DNA from: Streptomyces sp. NBC_00250
Lineage (GTDB): Bacteria > Actinomycetota > Actinomycetes > Streptomycetales > Streptomycetaceae
Assembly: GCF_036192275.1 (NCBI RefSeq)
Contig: NZ_CP108088.1
Span: 6,015,501 to 6,079,500, forward strand
Length of the DNA stretch: 64,000 nucleotides
Direction: 5' to 3'
Shown here one piece after another: positions 17,616 through 27,937 of this stretch (position 1 is the stretch's first letter; each line of letters opens with the position of its first letter). The notes beneath the pieces are model-generated. The model saw only the letters and a program-made list of their open reading frames with translations. It had not been told where the DNA came from and searched no databases. Position numbers and translations under genes: made by a program.

Positions 17616-18424
17616 TGCCCGAGGGGCACACGATCCACCGACTGGCCGCCGACCACCGGGAACGGTTCGGCGGCCGGTCCGCGCGGGTGACCAGCCCGCA
17701 GGGCAAGTTCACGGACTCGGCGGCGCTGCTCGACGGCGCGGTGCTCGACACCACCGAGGCCCACGGCAAGCACCTCTTCCTCGGCTTCGCCGGCATGGGC
17801 TGGGTCCACATCCACCTGGGCCTCTTCGGCAAGGTGAACTTCGGCGACGCGCCCGCCCCGCCGCCCACCGACACGGTCCGGCTGCGCCTCGCGAACCAGG
17901 AGTCGTACGTCGACCTGCGCGGCCCCACCACGTGCGCCCTGATCACGGACGCCGAGAAGCGGGCGATACACGACCGCCTGGGCCCGGACCCGCTCCGCGC
18001 GGACGACGACCCCGACAAGGCCTGGCACCGCGTCTCGAAGTCCCGCACCACCATCGCCGCCCTGCTCATGGACCAGAAGGTCATCGCGGGCGTCGGCAAC
18101 GTCTACCGCGCCGAGGTCCTCTTCCGGCACGGCATCGACCCCTACCGCGCGGGCAAGGACCTGACGCGCCGCGAATGGGACGCGATCTGGACGGACCTGG
18201 TGGCGCTCATGCGCGAGGGCGTCCGTCTGAACCGCATCGACACGGTCCGCCCCGAGCACACCCCCGAGGCGATGGGCCGCCCGCCGCGCGTGGACGACCA
18301 CGGCGGCGAGGTCTACGTCTACCGCCGCGCCCACCTGCCCTGCCACCTCTGCGCGACGGAGATCCGCACGGCGGACCTGGCAGCCCGAAACCTCTTCTGG
18401 TGCCCGGGCTGCCAGACGCGCTAG
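17615..18424 (+). CDS. Fpg/Nei-family DNA glycosylase/AP lyase
   Basis: A 269-residue base-excision repair enzyme that removes oxidised bases and nicks the strand. Catalytic Pro2-Glu3 are in MPEGHTIHRL, and the helix-two-turn-helix is MDQKVIAGVGNVYRAEVLF with the conserved Lys in DQK. The zinc finger CHLCATE...LFWCPGCQ closes the C-terminus. The PEGHT start places it with actinobacterial Nei2-type proteins rather than Fpg (PELPE). It is translationally coupled to rpiB by a one-base overlap. Confidence 0.92.
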   Translation: MPEGHTIHRLAADHRERFGGRSARVTSPQGKFTDSAALLDGAVLDTTEAHGKHLFLGFAGMGWVHIHLGLFGKVNFGDAPAPPPTDTVRLRLANQESYVDLRGPTTCALITDAEKRAIHDRLGPDPLRADDDPDKAWHRVSKSRTTIAALLMDQKVIAGVGNVYRAEVLFRHGIDPYRAGKDLTRREWDAIWTDLVALMREGVRLNRIDTVRPEHTPEAMGRPPRVDDHGGEVYVYRRAHLPCHLCATEIRTADLAARNLFWCPGCQTR

Positions 18425-18436
18425 GGGGCGCGCCCC
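18425..18436. terminator. 12-base palindrome between two convergent stops
   Basis: GGGGCGCGCCCC is perfectly self-complementary and fills the 13 bases between the Nei-type and Eis-type stop codons. It is too short for a classical hairpin loop but could act at the ends of both transcripts. Confidence 0.35.
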
Positions 18437-18437
18437 G

Positions 18438-19667
18438 CTAGAACCCGTGCGGCAGCCACGGCGCGACCGGCGACCCGAACGCGACGGACGCCTCGGTCAG
18501 CGCCCCCTCGCGCAGCTCCCGCACCCGCCCGGCCCCCGCCAGCGACGCCAGCGAGATCCCGCCCAGGTACGCCGCGCCCAACTCCCGTACGGAAAGGGAG
18601 AGATCAGCCGCATCGGCCGTCCGGACGCACGTCGCGCCCTTCTGGTCCCCGACCAGCCGCCACCGCCCCTCGTTCCACGGACAGAACGCGTCCTCGACCT
18701 CCAACACCACATCCACCGGCGCCTGGTACGTCCGCGCCTCCAGCGCCGCCCCGACCTCCACGAGGCGCAGATGCAGGGCGTCCCGCAGACGCGGCGCGCA
18801 GCGCCGGATGTCGCTCACCAGGTGCTGCCAGCCGTCGTCCACCGGCCGGCTGAGGATCCGCACCTCCGAGGTCAGGTCCACCGAGCAGAGGAACCGCCAC
18901 AGCGCCGCCTCCGCCGCCGGGTCGAGACCGAACAGCCGGTGCACGATCACCGCCCCCGTCGCCCCCTCGAACGACCAGTCGGGCTTGATCGCGTAATGGG
19001 CGTAGCCCACGACCTCCCCGTCCCGCTCGGCGAGCACACAGAGCCGCGGCGACGCGCCCTCCCGGTCGCCCGCCGGATCGAGCAGCGCGAGGCGCTCCCA
19101 GCCGGGCATCGAGGCGAGCATGCCCGGACGCGTGGGCACGAGGCGCGCGTACACGGCCTCGCACGCCGCCGAGGACTCGGTGGGATCGGCCAGCCGGAGC
19201 CGCACCTCGTCCGTGCCCTCCGGCACCGTGAGCCGCACCCGCGTGGTGTCGATCGTCGTCCGCGCCGTGTACGCGGTGACGCCGTACCCGAACCGCCCGT
19301 AGATCTCCGGCTCCGAGGCCGTGAGCACCGCGATCGACTCGCCGGCGGCCCGCAGGTCGTCCAGCTGCCGTCGCATCATCGACGTCAGGATCCCGCGCCG
19401 CCGGTGCGTACCGGCCACGCTCACCATCGTCACGCCGGCGGCCGGGACCGACGCCCCGCCCGGCACCGTGAGCCGGAACGTGAACGCCCCCGCCGTGCCG
19501 ACGCACAGGTCACCGTCCCAAACCCCCAGAGAACGGTCGAACTCGGTCAGATCACGCCACAGCGTCCGCTCCTCCGGGGCCTCCGCCACACCCCCGAAGG
19601 CCAGCTCCAGGACCTCGTACCAGCGGTCCCACTCCGTCGGGTCGAGAACCCGCAGTTCAGTAGTCAT
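18438..19667 (-). CDS. Eis-family GNAT N-acetyltransferase
   Basis: A 409-residue protein with two GNAT folds and a C-terminal SCP2-like domain, the Eis architecture. VTMVSVAGTHRRRGILTSMMRRQLDDLR (about residues 80-107) holds the acetyl-CoA loop R-R-x-G-I-L, and SEPEIYGRFGYG is the family motif. The chain ends PWLPHGF, where the terminal carboxylate serves as the Eis catalytic base. Eis relatives acetylate amines such as aminoglycosides or lysine side chains. No resistance context is seen. The start ATG at 19667 lies close to a GATATC/TATC -10-like sequence. Confidence 0.9.
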   Translation of the reverse strand: MTTELRVLDPTEWDRWYEVLELAFGGVAEAPEERTLWRDLTEFDRSLGVWDGDLCVGTAGAFTFRLTVPGGASVPAAGVTMVSVAGTHRRRGILTSMMRRQLDDLRAAGESIAVLTASEPEIYGRFGYGVTAYTARTTIDTTRVRLTVPEGTDEVRLRLADPTESSAACEAVYARLVPTRPGMLASMPGWERLALLDPAGDREGASPRLCVLAERDGEVVGYAHYAIKPDWSFEGATGAVIVHRLFGLDPAAEAALWRFLCSVDLTSEVRILSRPVDDGWQHLVSDIRRCAPRLRDALHLRLVEVGAALEARTYQAPVDVVLEVEDAFCPWNEGRWRLVGDQKGATCVRTADAADLSLSVRELGAAYLGGISLASLAGAGRVRELREGALTEASVAFGSPVAPWLPHGF

Positions 19668-19759
19668 ATGCCATCGATATCAGCGGCGCCCGCCCGGGGC
19701 GACCCGATTTCGCGCACATTGTCACCGGGGTACCCCTGCGCGATGTCGGACGGGATGGA

Positions 19760-19765
19760 TAGGGT
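19760..19765 (+). promoter_or_regulatory. -10-like TAGGGT, possibly leaderless start of the PP2C gene
   Basis: TAGGGT ends 8 bases before the ATG at 19774 and no good ribosome site is present, so a leaderless mRNA is possible. Confidence 0.3.
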
Positions 19766-19773
19766 CCAGGCCA

Positions 19774-20919
19774 ATGGGACACCGCGCAGGAGTGAACACG
19801 TACGCGGCCCGCATGCGCAGACGCGCCCGCCGGGCCCGCATCGCGCTGCGCAAGTCCGGCGTCGACTACTTCCGCGGGGACGGCTCCGACTGGCTCGCCT
19901 TCGCCGGACTCCTGCTGATGATTCCGGCCATCGCCGTCGGAACCCTCCTCGACCCGGTCTGGTGCGCACCCGCCGCACTGGTCCTGCCCATCGTGGCCGG
20001 CGGCCTGCTGCTGCGCCCCGCGAGCCTGCTCGGCCTGTACGCGGCCGCCGCGGGCGCCCTCATCGTCGAGTCCGTCGTCCTCGGCCCGTACACCCAGGGC
20101 CCCGCACGGGTGACCCCCGGCACCGTCCTGGTCGTCGCCGCCTGCGGCCTCTTCGGGCTGCTCATCGCCCAGTTCCGGGCCCGCGTCGGGGTGCCCTGGC
20201 GGCGCGGCGGCACCATGCTCTTCGACCTGCGCGAACGCATCCGCGTCCAGAGCGCCCTGCCCCGGCTCCCGCAGGGCTGGCACCGCGAGATGGCACTGCG
20301 CCCGGCCGGCGGCCAGTCCTTCTCCGGCGACTTCGTCGTCGCCGCCCGCACCCACGGCGGCCGCACCCTGGAGGTCGTCCTCACCGACGTCTCCGGCAAG
20401 GGCATGGACGCGGCCTCCCGCTCCCTGCTGCTCTCCGGCGCCTTCGGCGGCCTCCTCGGCTCGCTCCCGCCGGACGGCTTCCTGCCCGCCGCCAACGGCT
20501 ATCTGCTGCGCCAGAACTGGGACGAGGGCTTCGCCACCTCCATCCACCTCGTCCTCGACCTGGAGTCCGGCGACTACGAACTCTTCTCCGCCGGCCACCT
20601 GCCCGCCCTGCAGCTCCACGCGGGCAACGGACGCTGGGAGGAGAAGGCCGCCGACGGACCCCTGCTCGGCGTCTACGACGGCGCCGAGTTCCACCCGGTC
20701 AAGGGCTCGCTGCGCCCCGGCGACGTCCTCATGCTCTTCACCGACGGCCTCGTCGAGGCCGCCGACCGGGACATCGCCGAGGGCATCGACCGCCTCACCG
20801 GCGAGGCCGACCGCTGCGTCGCCGAGGGCTTCGACGGCGTCGCCTGGCACCTGATCGAGGCCGTCGCCAAGGACGTCAACGACGACCGGGCCCTGCTGCT
20901 CATCTCCCGCCGCGCCTGA
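19774..20919 (+). CDS. membrane-anchored SpoIIE/PP2C-type serine phosphatase
   Basis: A 381-residue protein. A basic N-terminus (MRRRARRARI) precedes three hydrophobic segments (about residues 37-130), then a cytoplasmic SpoIIE/RsbU-type PP2C domain. LRPAGGQSFSGDFVVAART, VVLTDVSGKGMDAASRS and LMLFTDGLVEAADRD supply the acidic metal ligands (the usual GGDxxD is SFSGDFV here; DVSGKG and TDGLVE are canonical). Such enzymes dephosphorylate anti-anti-sigma factors, linking signals to alternative sigma factors. The partner is not in the window. The start could also be ATG at 19813. Confidence 0.9.
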   Translation: MGHRAGVNTYAARMRRRARRARIALRKSGVDYFRGDGSDWLAFAGLLLMIPAIAVGTLLDPVWCAPAALVLPIVAGGLLLRPASLLGLYAAAAGALIVESVVLGPYTQGPARVTPGTVLVVAACGLFGLLIAQFRARVGVPWRRGGTMLFDLRERIRVQSALPRLPQGWHREMALRPAGGQSFSGDFVVAARTHGGRTLEVVLTDVSGKGMDAASRSLLLSGAFGGLLGSLPPDGFLPAANGYLLRQNWDEGFATSIHLVLDLESGDYELFSAGHLPALQLHAGNGRWEEKAADGPLLGVYDGAEFHPVKGSLRPGDVLMLFTDGLVEAADRDIAEGIDRLTGEADRCVAEGFDGVAWHLIEAVAKDVNDDRALLLISRRA

Positions 20920-21064
20920 ACCCGCGCATCAAGCGTCGCCGGGACGATTCGTCACCAGGCAGCGGGGGCAGGGGGGTTGGTGGCACGATGGAGACAGCGG
21001 GGGGTGTTCCGGGACACGGACTCCCTGGTGGGCAAGGTGGGACCGACCGAGGGTGTGATCAGTT

Positions 21065-21259
21065 GTGGCCATTTCACTGTCTGTGGTGTTGCTGTTGGCA
21101 ATCATCCTGGTGGTGCTGATCCGTGGGGGGAGCCTCAAGGGCGGCCCGGCCGTGGTCGCGGTGCTCTTCGGCTTCTTCCTCGCCTCGACCGGCATGGCCG
21201 ACGACATCCAGCGCTTCCTCGACTCGATAACGCAGACGGTCGCCTCCATAAAGTTCTGA
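21065..21259 (+). CDS. small membrane protein, unknown
   Basis: A 64-residue protein: one hydrophobic helix (LSVVLLLAIILVVLI), a basic turn GGSLKGG, a second helix (PAVVAVLFGFFLASTG) and an acidic tail DDIQRFLDSITQTVASIKF that could be amphipathic. GTG start at 21065. It looks like a two-helix hairpin in the membrane with both ends on one side. Not recognised. It lies downstream of the PP2C gene (145 bases) and is followed by a perfect terminator, so it is probably a separate transcription unit. Confidence 0.6.
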   Translation: MAISLSVVLLLAIILVVLIRGGSLKGGPAVVAVLFGFFLASTGMADDIQRFLDSITQTVASIKF

Positions 21260-21280
21260 GCGGGCGTGCCGCGCGTACGA

Positions 21281-21316
21281 CGAAGGGCCCCCGCCGAGAC
21301 CGGCGGGGGCCCTTCG
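21281..21316. terminator. perfect stem-loop between convergent genes
   Basis: A 16-base perfect stem (21281-21296 with 21301-21316) and AGAC loop between the small membrane protein and the FG-GAP-like gene. Confidence 0.85.
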
Positions 21317-21332
21317 CGCGAGACCGGTCGAC

Positions 21333-22898
21333 TCAGAACAGCCGCGTCCCGGCCGGCACCGCGCCCTGGACGGCCTGGGCGGCGCCCGGAGCCCTGTCCT
21401 CGCCCACCGGACGCAGCGCGAGCGCGCCCTGCCGGTCAGCGGTGACCAGGTCGATCCGCTCGTCCGCGGTCAGATCCCCGACGGCGACCAGCGACGGCGC
21501 CTGCCGGACGCCGAAGCCCGAGGCGGCGACCGTCACCGGTGCGACCAGCTGCTGCGGAGCGTCCGTGCCGTAGTCGACGCCGAAGTACTCCAGCGTGCCG
21601 CTACGGGTGTCACGCGCCCAGAACGCCCCCAGGAGGGCGTTCGGGGTGGTGTCCGAGGCGACGAGCTCCTTCGTGCCCCAGCCGCTCGCGGCGAGGACCG
21701 TCGGCTCGGCGACGTGGATGCCCTGCCAGCTGGAGTACACGGTGAAGTAGAGCAACTGGCCGTTCTTCACGGCGACCAGGCCCGGAGAGCCGTAGTCCTG
21801 GCGGCTGATCGCGAACCGGGTGACACCGGACCAGTCGAAGCCGGTGATCTCCACCGGCTCCCCGAAACGGCCCTCGCCGTCACCCGGGTACGCGAACAGC
21901 TTCCCGTCCCGCAGCGCCACGAGGTCGTTGCGGACGTCGTTCGCCTCCTGCGGCCCGTACCGGTTGACCAGCCAACCGGCCCGCGCCACCCGGGTGTTCG
22001 CCCAGTCCCGGGTGTCGGCCACGGCCGGAGCCGCGAAACCGCCGCCCTCCCGGCCCGCGAGCAGCGTCAGCCGGCCCGCCGCGTCGACGCCGAGCAGATC
22101 GGGGCGGCCGTCACTGTCGTAGTCGCCGAACGGCTCGATGAACGGGCGGGTGACCCAGTAGTCGGCGTTGGCGGTGTCCGAGAGGTTGCCCGCCCGGTCG
22201 AAGGCCCGCACCCAGACGCTGGCCGGCCCGGCCCGCTCCGGAGTGACGAAGGTCGTCGTGACGGCGGCACCGTCCGCGCCGACCGGGACGCGGCGGTCGC
22301 CCTCGCAGGAGAACGTGCCCGTGTCGGCCAGCGGGTCGAGGCAGAAGTACGCGGCCTCCGTCCCGGCCGGCAGGCTGATGCGCACCGTCCGCACGGTGCC
22401 GGAAGGCGCCCCGTTCGGGTACGACGCGGCGTCCAGGAACTCGACCGTGGGAGTGGCGGGCCGGGTCTGGTCGGTACCGAAGCCGCAGGGCGCGGTCCAC
22501 GCGGAGGCGCCGTCCGTGCTCTCGATCCGGGCCTGCCACCAGTACGGGCCCTCCGCCGGAATGTGCCCCTTGGGAACCACCAGTGTGGCCACCGATCCGG
22601 GCGATGCGGAGACGGCGATGTCGGCGACGGGAGTCTCCGAGGCGCCCTCCTTCCACACCCGGAACCGGGCGTCCAGGGAACTGCTGGGGTTCTCGCCCTC
22701 GACCCGCACGGACAGGCTGACGTCGGTGTTCCCCACCCAGGGCAGCTCGCCGCCCGTCACGCACCCGCCCGGCCACGCCGTGGGCTCGGTCGCCGTGTAC
22801 GGGTACTCGGCGGCGTGCGCGGTTCCCCCGCCGAGCAGCCCGGCCGCACAGGCCAGCGCCAGCGCGGCCACCACGGCAGGTCTTCTCTTCTTCTCCAT
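21333..22898 (-). CDS. secreted FG-GAP/VCBS-repeat-like protein
   Basis: A 521-residue protein with a Sec signal (MEKKRRPAVVAALALAC, cleavage after THGTAHAA-like GGGTAHA, about residue 29). Residues ~45-250 look like two immunoglobulin-like beta domains with a CGFGTDQTRPATP hinge. From about 255 the pattern changes to FG-GAP-type repeats: FGDYDSDGRPDLLGVDAAGRLTLLAG and VGDLTADERIDLVTADRQGALALRP contain the D-x-D-x-D calcium loop or its remnant. Repeated LVAxRDGKLFAYPG/LVAVKNGQLLYFT strands suggest a beta-propeller. Its ligand is unknown. Confidence 0.75.
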   Translation of the reverse strand: MEKKRRPAVVAALALACAAGLLGGGTAHAAEYPYTATEPTAWPGGCVTGGELPWVGNTDVSLSVRVEGENPSSSLDARFRVWKEGASETPVADIAVSASPGSVATLVVPKGHIPAEGPYWWQARIESTDGASAWTAPCGFGTDQTRPATPTVEFLDAASYPNGAPSGTVRTVRISLPAGTEAAYFCLDPLADTGTFSCEGDRRVPVGADGAAVTTTFVTPERAGPASVWVRAFDRAGNLSDTANADYWVTRPFIEPFGDYDSDGRPDLLGVDAAGRLTLLAGREGGGFAAPAVADTRDWANTRVARAGWLVNRYGPQEANDVRNDLVALRDGKLFAYPGDGEGRFGEPVEITGFDWSGVTRFAISRQDYGSPGLVAVKNGQLLYFTVYSSWQGIHVAEPTVLAASGWGTKELVASDTTPNALLGAFWARDTRSGTLEYFGVDYGTDAPQQLVAPVTVAASGFGVRQAPSLVAVGDLTADERIDLVTADRQGALALRPVGEDRAPGAAQAVQGAVPAGTRLF

Positions 22899-23015
22899 GT
22901 GTTCCCCTCCCCGGATCCGTTGATCAACGGCGGGAACGTAACCGCAGGCAGGGCGGGCGCGCGAGGAAATTCCGGCGAAACAGAGGGGTCCGCGCCAGAC
23001 ATGGCCGGGAAACGA

Positions 23016-23052
23016 CCACGGCCCGGTCCGCGAGAAGCGGACCGGGCCGTGG
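23016..23052 (-). terminator. terminator after tRNA-Gly
   Basis: A perfect 16-base stem (23016-23031 with 23037-23052) with GAGAA loop, directly after the 3' end of tRNA-Gly on the minus strand. Confidence 0.8.
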
Positions 23053-23058
23053 GCCTGT

Positions 23059-23132
23059 TGGAGCGGGTGACGGGAATCGAACCCGCGTAGCTAGTTTGGA
23101 AGACTAGTGCTCTACCATTGAGCTACACCCGC
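23059..23132 (-). tRNA. tRNA-Gly (anticodon TCC)
   Basis: On the minus strand: acceptor GCGGGTG pairs with CACCCGC, D-arm GCTC-AATGGTA-GAGC, anticodon stem CTAGT/ACTAG with loop CTTCCAA (TCC), variable CTACG-like segment, T-arm CGGGT-TCGATTC-CCG. The discriminator T is followed by an encoded CCA (23059-23061). Reads GGA/GGG. Confidence 0.97.
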
Positions 23133-23264
23133 ACAGCATCGCGCCGCAGGTCACGAGGACCGCGGCACGAAGAGCATGGTAGCGGTTCCGGGGCCGTTCG
23201 CGCACACCCCGAAATCAGGGGGCGCCGGACAGTCCCCGTCCATGTACCCTACGTGTCGCACCGA

Positions 23265-23341
23265 CGGGGTGTGGCGCAGCTTGGTAGCGCGTCCGCTTTG
23301 GGAGCGGAAGGCCGTGGGTTCAAATCCCGCCACCCCGACCA
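23265..23341 (+). tRNA. tRNA-Pro (anticodon TGG)
   Basis: Acceptor CGGGGTG pairs with CACCCCG, D-arm GCGC-AGCTTGGTA-GCGC, anticodon stem TCCGC/GCGGA with loop TTTGGGA (TGG), T-arm GTGGG-TTCAAAT-CCCGC, discriminator A, and an encoded CCA at 23339-23341. It is divergent from tRNA-Gly, 132 bases away. Confidence 0.97.
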
Positions 23342-23379
23342 TGACGATCACGCGGCCACGTCGCGCGCTCTTGATCACG

Positions 23380-23410
23380 TTGTGGGCGTCATCCCGCTAG
23401 CGGTTACTAT
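23380..23410 (+). promoter_or_regulatory. probable tig promoter
   Basis: TTGTGG at 23380-23385 and TACTAT at 23405-23410 resemble a housekeeping -35/-10 with a 19-base spacer, leaving a leader of about 97 bases before tig. Confidence 0.45.
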
Positions 23411-23513
23411 GCAAGCTGCGTGCCCGTGTGTCTTTCTGACCGGGCCGACCCGCCGGAACCGCCACACAGCGGCGACGGTGGATTCCAGGAATCAGCCACA
23501 AGGAGACCGAACC

Positions 23514-24899
23514 GTGAAGAGCGCCGTGGAGACCCTGAACCCGACCCGGGTTCGGCTCACTGTCGAGGTGCCCTTCGAGGAGCTCAAGGACAGCCTCGAC
23601 GCGGCGTACAAGAAGATCAACCAGCAGGTCACGGTCAAGGGCTTCCGTAAGGGCAAGATCCCTGCTCGCGTGATCGACCAGCGGTTCGGCCGCGGCGCCG
23701 TGCTGGAAGAGGCCGTCAACGACGCGCTCCCGAAGTTCTACACCGCGGCCGTCAACGAGGCCGACGTGAACCCGCTCGGCCAGCCCGAGGTCGACATCAC
23801 CGAGCTGAAGGACGGCGAGCTGCTGGCCTTCACCGCCGAGGTCGACATCCGCCCGACGCTCGAGATCCCGGACTACTCCGGCATCGAGGTCACCGTCGAC
23901 GCGGTCGAGGTCACCGACGAGGACGTCGAGAAGTCCGTGGAGCAGCTCCGCGAGCGCTTCGCCTCGACCTCCGCGGTCGAGCGTGCCGCCCAGGACGGCG
24001 ACGTCGTCACCATCGACCTCGAGGCCAAGGTCGACGGCGAGGTCCTGCCCGACGGTGTCGCGAGCGACGTCTCGTACACCATCGGTTCGGGCGAGCTGCT
24101 CGACGGCATCGACGAGGCCGTCAAGGGCCTGGAGGCCGGTGGCGAGGCCACCTTCACCTCGCAGCTGAAGGGCGGCTCCGCCGAGGGCAAGGACGCGGAG
24201 GTCGCCGTCAAGGTCACCACCGTCTCCGCCCGTGAGCTCCCCGAGCTCGACGACGAGTTCGCGCAGATGGCGTCGGAGTTCGACACCCTCGACGAGCTCA
24301 AGGCCGACAGCCGCAAGCGCCTCGAGAACATGAAGCAGTTCGACCAGGCCACCCAGGCCCAGGAGCGCGTCCTCGACGAGCTCCTCAAGCTGGTCGAGGT
24401 CCCGATGCCCGAGAAGCTTCTCGAGGACGAGATCAACACCCGCAAGCACAACCTGGAGCACCACCAGCTCGGCCAGATGGGCCTCGACCTCGCGAAGTAC
24501 CTGGAGATCCAGGGCAAGACCGAGGAAGAGTTCCTGGCCGAGACCAAGGAGCAGGCCGAGAAGGGCATCAAGACGCAGTTCATCCTCGATGAGCTCGTCA
24601 ACAAGGAGAAGCTCGACGTCTCCCGCGAGGAGCTCACCGAGCACCTGTTCCGCCGTGCCGCCTCCTCCGGCATGAGCCCCGACCAGTTCGCCCAGGCCGT
24701 GGCCGAGGGTGGCCAGGTTCCGATGCTCGTCGGCGAGGTCGCCCGCGGCAAGGCCCTCGCGGTCGTCGTCGAGGCCGCCAAGGTCCTCGACACCAACGGT
24801 GAGGTCGTCGACCTCTCCGACGACGAGGACGAGGTCGAGACCGCCGCCGAGGCCGTCGAGGCCGTCACCGGCGAGGCCGAGGTCTCCGAGGACAAGTAA
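23514..24899 (+). CDS. tig: trigger factor, ribosome-bound chaperone and prolyl isomerase
   Basis: A 461-residue protein. The N-terminal ribosome-binding domain has [19 protein letters not shown], the trigger-factor signature G-F-R-x-G-x-x-P (residues ~40-58). The FKBP-like domain is near residues 160-240 ([17 protein letters not shown]...[12 protein letters not shown]). The helical C-terminal chaperone domain ends in an acidic Glu/Asp-rich tail of about 40 residues, as is usual in actinobacteria. The GTG at 23514 has AAGGAG 9 bases upstream. It precedes clpP1-clpP2-clpX, the conserved bacterial order. Confidence 0.97.
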   Translation: MKSAVETLNPTRVRLTVEVPFEELKDSLDAAYKKINQQVTVKGFRKGKIPARVIDQRFGRGAVLEEAVNDALPKFYTAAVNEADVNPLGQPEVDITELKDGELLAFTAEVDIRPTLEIPDYSGIEVTVDAVEVTDEDVEKSVEQLRERFASTSAVERAAQDGDVVTIDLEAKVDGEVLPDGVASDVSYTIGSGELLDGIDEAVKGLEAGGEATFTSQLKGGSAEGKDAEVAVKVTTVSARELPELDDEFAQMASEFDTLDELKADSRKRLENMKQFDQATQAQERVLDELLKLVEVPMPEKLLEDEINTRKHNLEHHQLGQMGLDLAKYLEIQGKTEEEFLAETKEQAEKGIKTQFILDELVNKEKLDVSREELTEHLFRRAASSGMSPDQFAQAVAEGGQVPMLVGEVARGKALAVVVEAAKVLDTNGEVVDLSDDEDEVETAAEAVEAVTGEAEVSEDK

Positions 24900-24928
24900 G
24901 GGGCCCTCCGCCCCGCGCGGACCCCGCT

Positions 24929-24968
24929 CCACGGGCCCGTACGCACTCCAGTGCGTACGGGCCCGTGG
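24929..24968 (+). terminator. perfect stem-loop after tig
   Basis: A 19-base perfect stem (24929-24947 with 24950-24968) and a 2-base loop. There is no T-run. It separates tig from the clpP1 promoter. Confidence 0.75.
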
Positions 24969-25003
24969 ACGTACGAGGACCCGGTTACGCGCCCCCAACT
25001 ACC

Positions 25004-25020
25004 TTGCGCTCCCAGCGAAC
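25004..25020 (-). promoter_or_regulatory. ClgR-type box upstream of clpP1
   Basis: On the minus strand the site reads GTTCGC, TGGGA, GCGCAA, which fits the Streptomyces ClgR box GTTCGC-N5-GCG. ClgR activates clpP1P2 in Streptomyces. It lies about 120 bases before the clpP1 start and just upstream of the candidate sigma-R promoter. Confidence 0.75.
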
Positions 25021-25032
25021 AGTTCGGGAACC

Positions 25033-25059
25033 GGGATGGCGTTGTCCTACCTGCGCGTT
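25033..25059 (+). promoter_or_regulatory. candidate sigma-R promoter of clpP1
   Basis: GGGAT at 25033-25037, 19 bases, then GTT at 25057-25059 (or N18 then CGTT). It is one base off the GGAAT -35 consensus. Its position right after the ClgR box is suitable for activation. Confidence 0.5.
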
Positions 25060-25139
25060 AGGGTCCATGAAGAGAGGGCAGTGCCCTCGGAACGAGACGC
25101 TGAGACGGCCCTGGCCGTCGGAGACGAGCAGGTGGATAC

Positions 25140-25757
25140 GTGACGAATCTGAAGCCTTACGCCGCGGGTGAGCCGTCCATCGGTGGCGGCCTCGGCGACC
25201 ATGTCTACAACCGGCTGCTCGGCGAGCGGATCATCTTCCTCGGCCAGCAGGTCGACGACGAGATCGCCAACAAGATCACCGCCCAGATGCTCCTCCTGGC
25301 CGCCGAGCCGGAGAAGGACATCTTCCTGTACATCAACAGCCCCGGCGGCTCGGTGACGGCGGGCATGGCGGTCTACGACACCATGCAGTTCATCCCGAAC
25401 GACGTCGTCACCATCGGTATGGGCATGGCGGCCTCGATGGGCCAGTTCCTGCTCACCGCCGGCACCCCCGGCAAGCGCTTCGCGCTGCCGAACACCGACA
25501 TCCTGATGCACCAGGGCTCCGCCGGCATCGGCGGCACCGCCTCCGACATCAAGATCCAGGCCGAGTACCTTCTTCGCACGAAGAAGCGCATGGCCGAAAT
25601 CACCTCGCACCACTCCGGCCAGACCGTCGAGACGATCATCCGCGACGGCGACCGCGACCGCTGGTTCACCGCGGACGAGGCCAAGGACTACGGCCTCATC
25701 GACGACATCATCACCCACGCCGCGGGCGTTCCCGGCGGCGGCGGCACGGGCGCCTGA
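25140..25757 (+). CDS. clpP1: ATP-dependent Clp protease proteolytic subunit 1
   Basis: A 205-residue serine protease subunit that forms the tetradecameric chamber with ClpP2 and receives substrates from ClpX, ClpC or others. Catalytic residues: Ser in [11 protein letters not shown] (about residue 99), His in [10 protein letters not shown] (about 124) and an Asp in the [10 protein letters not shown] region (about 173). The [20 protein letters not shown] strand is the substrate-binding loop. The GTG at 25140 is preceded by GAGCAGGTGG. It is 51 bases ahead of clpP2 with no terminator, so the two form an operon. Confidence 0.97.
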   Translation: MTNLKPYAAGEPSIGGGLGDHVYNRLLGERIIFLGQQVDDEIANKITAQMLLLAAEPEKDIFLYINSPGGSVTAGMAVYDTMQFIPNDVVTIGMGMAASMGQFLLTAGTPGKRFALPNTDILMHQGSAGIGGTASDIKIQAEYLLRTKKRMAEITSHHSGQTVETIIRDGDRDRWFTADEAKDYGLIDDIITHAAGVPGGGGTGA

Positions 25758-25808
25758 GCCCGGCAGACCGCTGAAGATCCCCAGCCCCCGCCGAACGCCA
25801 CCAGGACG

Positions 25809-26483
25809 GTGAACACCCAGATGCAGAACAACCTCTCCGCGAGCGGCCTCTACACCGGCGCGCCGATGGACAACCGCTACGTCGTGCCGCGCTTCGTCGA
25901 GCGCACCTCGCAGGGCATCCGCGAGTACGACCCGTACGCGAAGCTCTTCGAGGAGCGCGTGATCTTCCTCGGCGTGCAGATCGACGACGCCTCGGCCAAC
26001 GACGTCATGGCGCAGCTGCTGTGCCTGGAGTCGATGGACCCGGACCGTGACATCTCCATCTACATCAACAGCCCCGGTGGCTCCTTCACCGCGCTGACGG
26101 CGATCTACGACACCATGCAGTTCGTGAAGCCGGACATCCAGACGGTCTGCATGGGCCAGGCGGCCTCCGCCGCGGCCGTGCTGCTCGCCGCCGGTACGCC
26201 CGGCAAGCGGATGGCCCTGCCGAACGCCCGCGTGCTGATCCACCAGCCGTCCGGCGGCACCGGCCGTGAGCAGCTCTCCGACCTGGAGATCGCGGCCCGC
26301 GAGATCCTGCGTATGCGCAGCCAGCTCGAGGAGATGCTGGCCAAGCACTCCTCGACGCCGATCGAGAAGATCCGCGACGACATCGAGCGTGACAAGATCC
26401 TCACGGCCGAGGACGCCCTGGCGTACGGCCTGGTCGATCAGATCGTCTCGACCCGTAAGAGCACGGCCTCCGCGGAGCGCTGA
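25809..26483 (+). CDS. clpP2: ATP-dependent Clp protease proteolytic subunit 2
   Basis: A 224-residue partner subunit of ClpP1. Catalytic Ser is in [15 protein letters not shown] (about residue 120), His in [12 protein letters not shown], and the Asp in [40 protein letters not shown] is the conserved strand. A longer N-terminus than ClpP1 (about 30 residues before the core) is typical of ClpP2. The GTG at 25809 follows AGGA; an ATG four codons later (25821) is an alternative start. Confidence 0.97.
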   Translation: MNTQMQNNLSASGLYTGAPMDNRYVVPRFVERTSQGIREYDPYAKLFEERVIFLGVQIDDASANDVMAQLLCLESMDPDRDISIYINSPGGSFTALTAIYDTMQFVKPDIQTVCMGQAASAAAVLLAAGTPGKRMALPNARVLIHQPSGGTGREQLSDLEIAAREILRMRSQLEEMLAKHSSTPIEKIRDDIERDKILTAEDALAYGLVDQIVSTRKSTASAER

Positions 26484-26498
26484 CGCCCGACCTTCCCG

Positions 26499-26543
26499 TG
26501 GCACGGTACGCATGGCCGAATCCCGACCATGTGAACCGTGCCA
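26499..26543 (+). terminator. stem-loop in the clpP2-clpX gap
   Basis: TGGCACGGT (26499-26507) pairs with ACCGTGCCA (26535-26543), with an inner CATGG/CCATG pair. It probably separates clpP1P2 from clpX. A second GC-rich dyad (GGGGCCC...GGGCCC) follows at about 26547-26573. Confidence 0.55.
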
Positions 26544-26639
26544 AGGGGGGCCCGAACGGGGGGCCCGGCAAGGTACCGTCGAATATGAGGCACCAGGAGT
26601 CGCTGAACCAAGCGCTCCCAGGCGAAGGGGAAGCACCTC

Positions 26640-27923
<1,284 letters not shown>

Positions 27924-27937
27924 GCCGTACGGACATG

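Noticed and set aside
18438..19667. Aminoglycoside resistance locus based on the Eis-type enzyme
   Set aside because: Eis-type proteins are general N-acetyltransferases; nothing nearby suggests antibiotic biosynthesis or resistance.
23059..23341. Integration site at the tRNA-Gly/tRNA-Pro pair
   Set aside because: No integrase, repeated tRNA 3' end or foreign-looking genes nearby; both tRNAs are followed by normal chromosomal genes.
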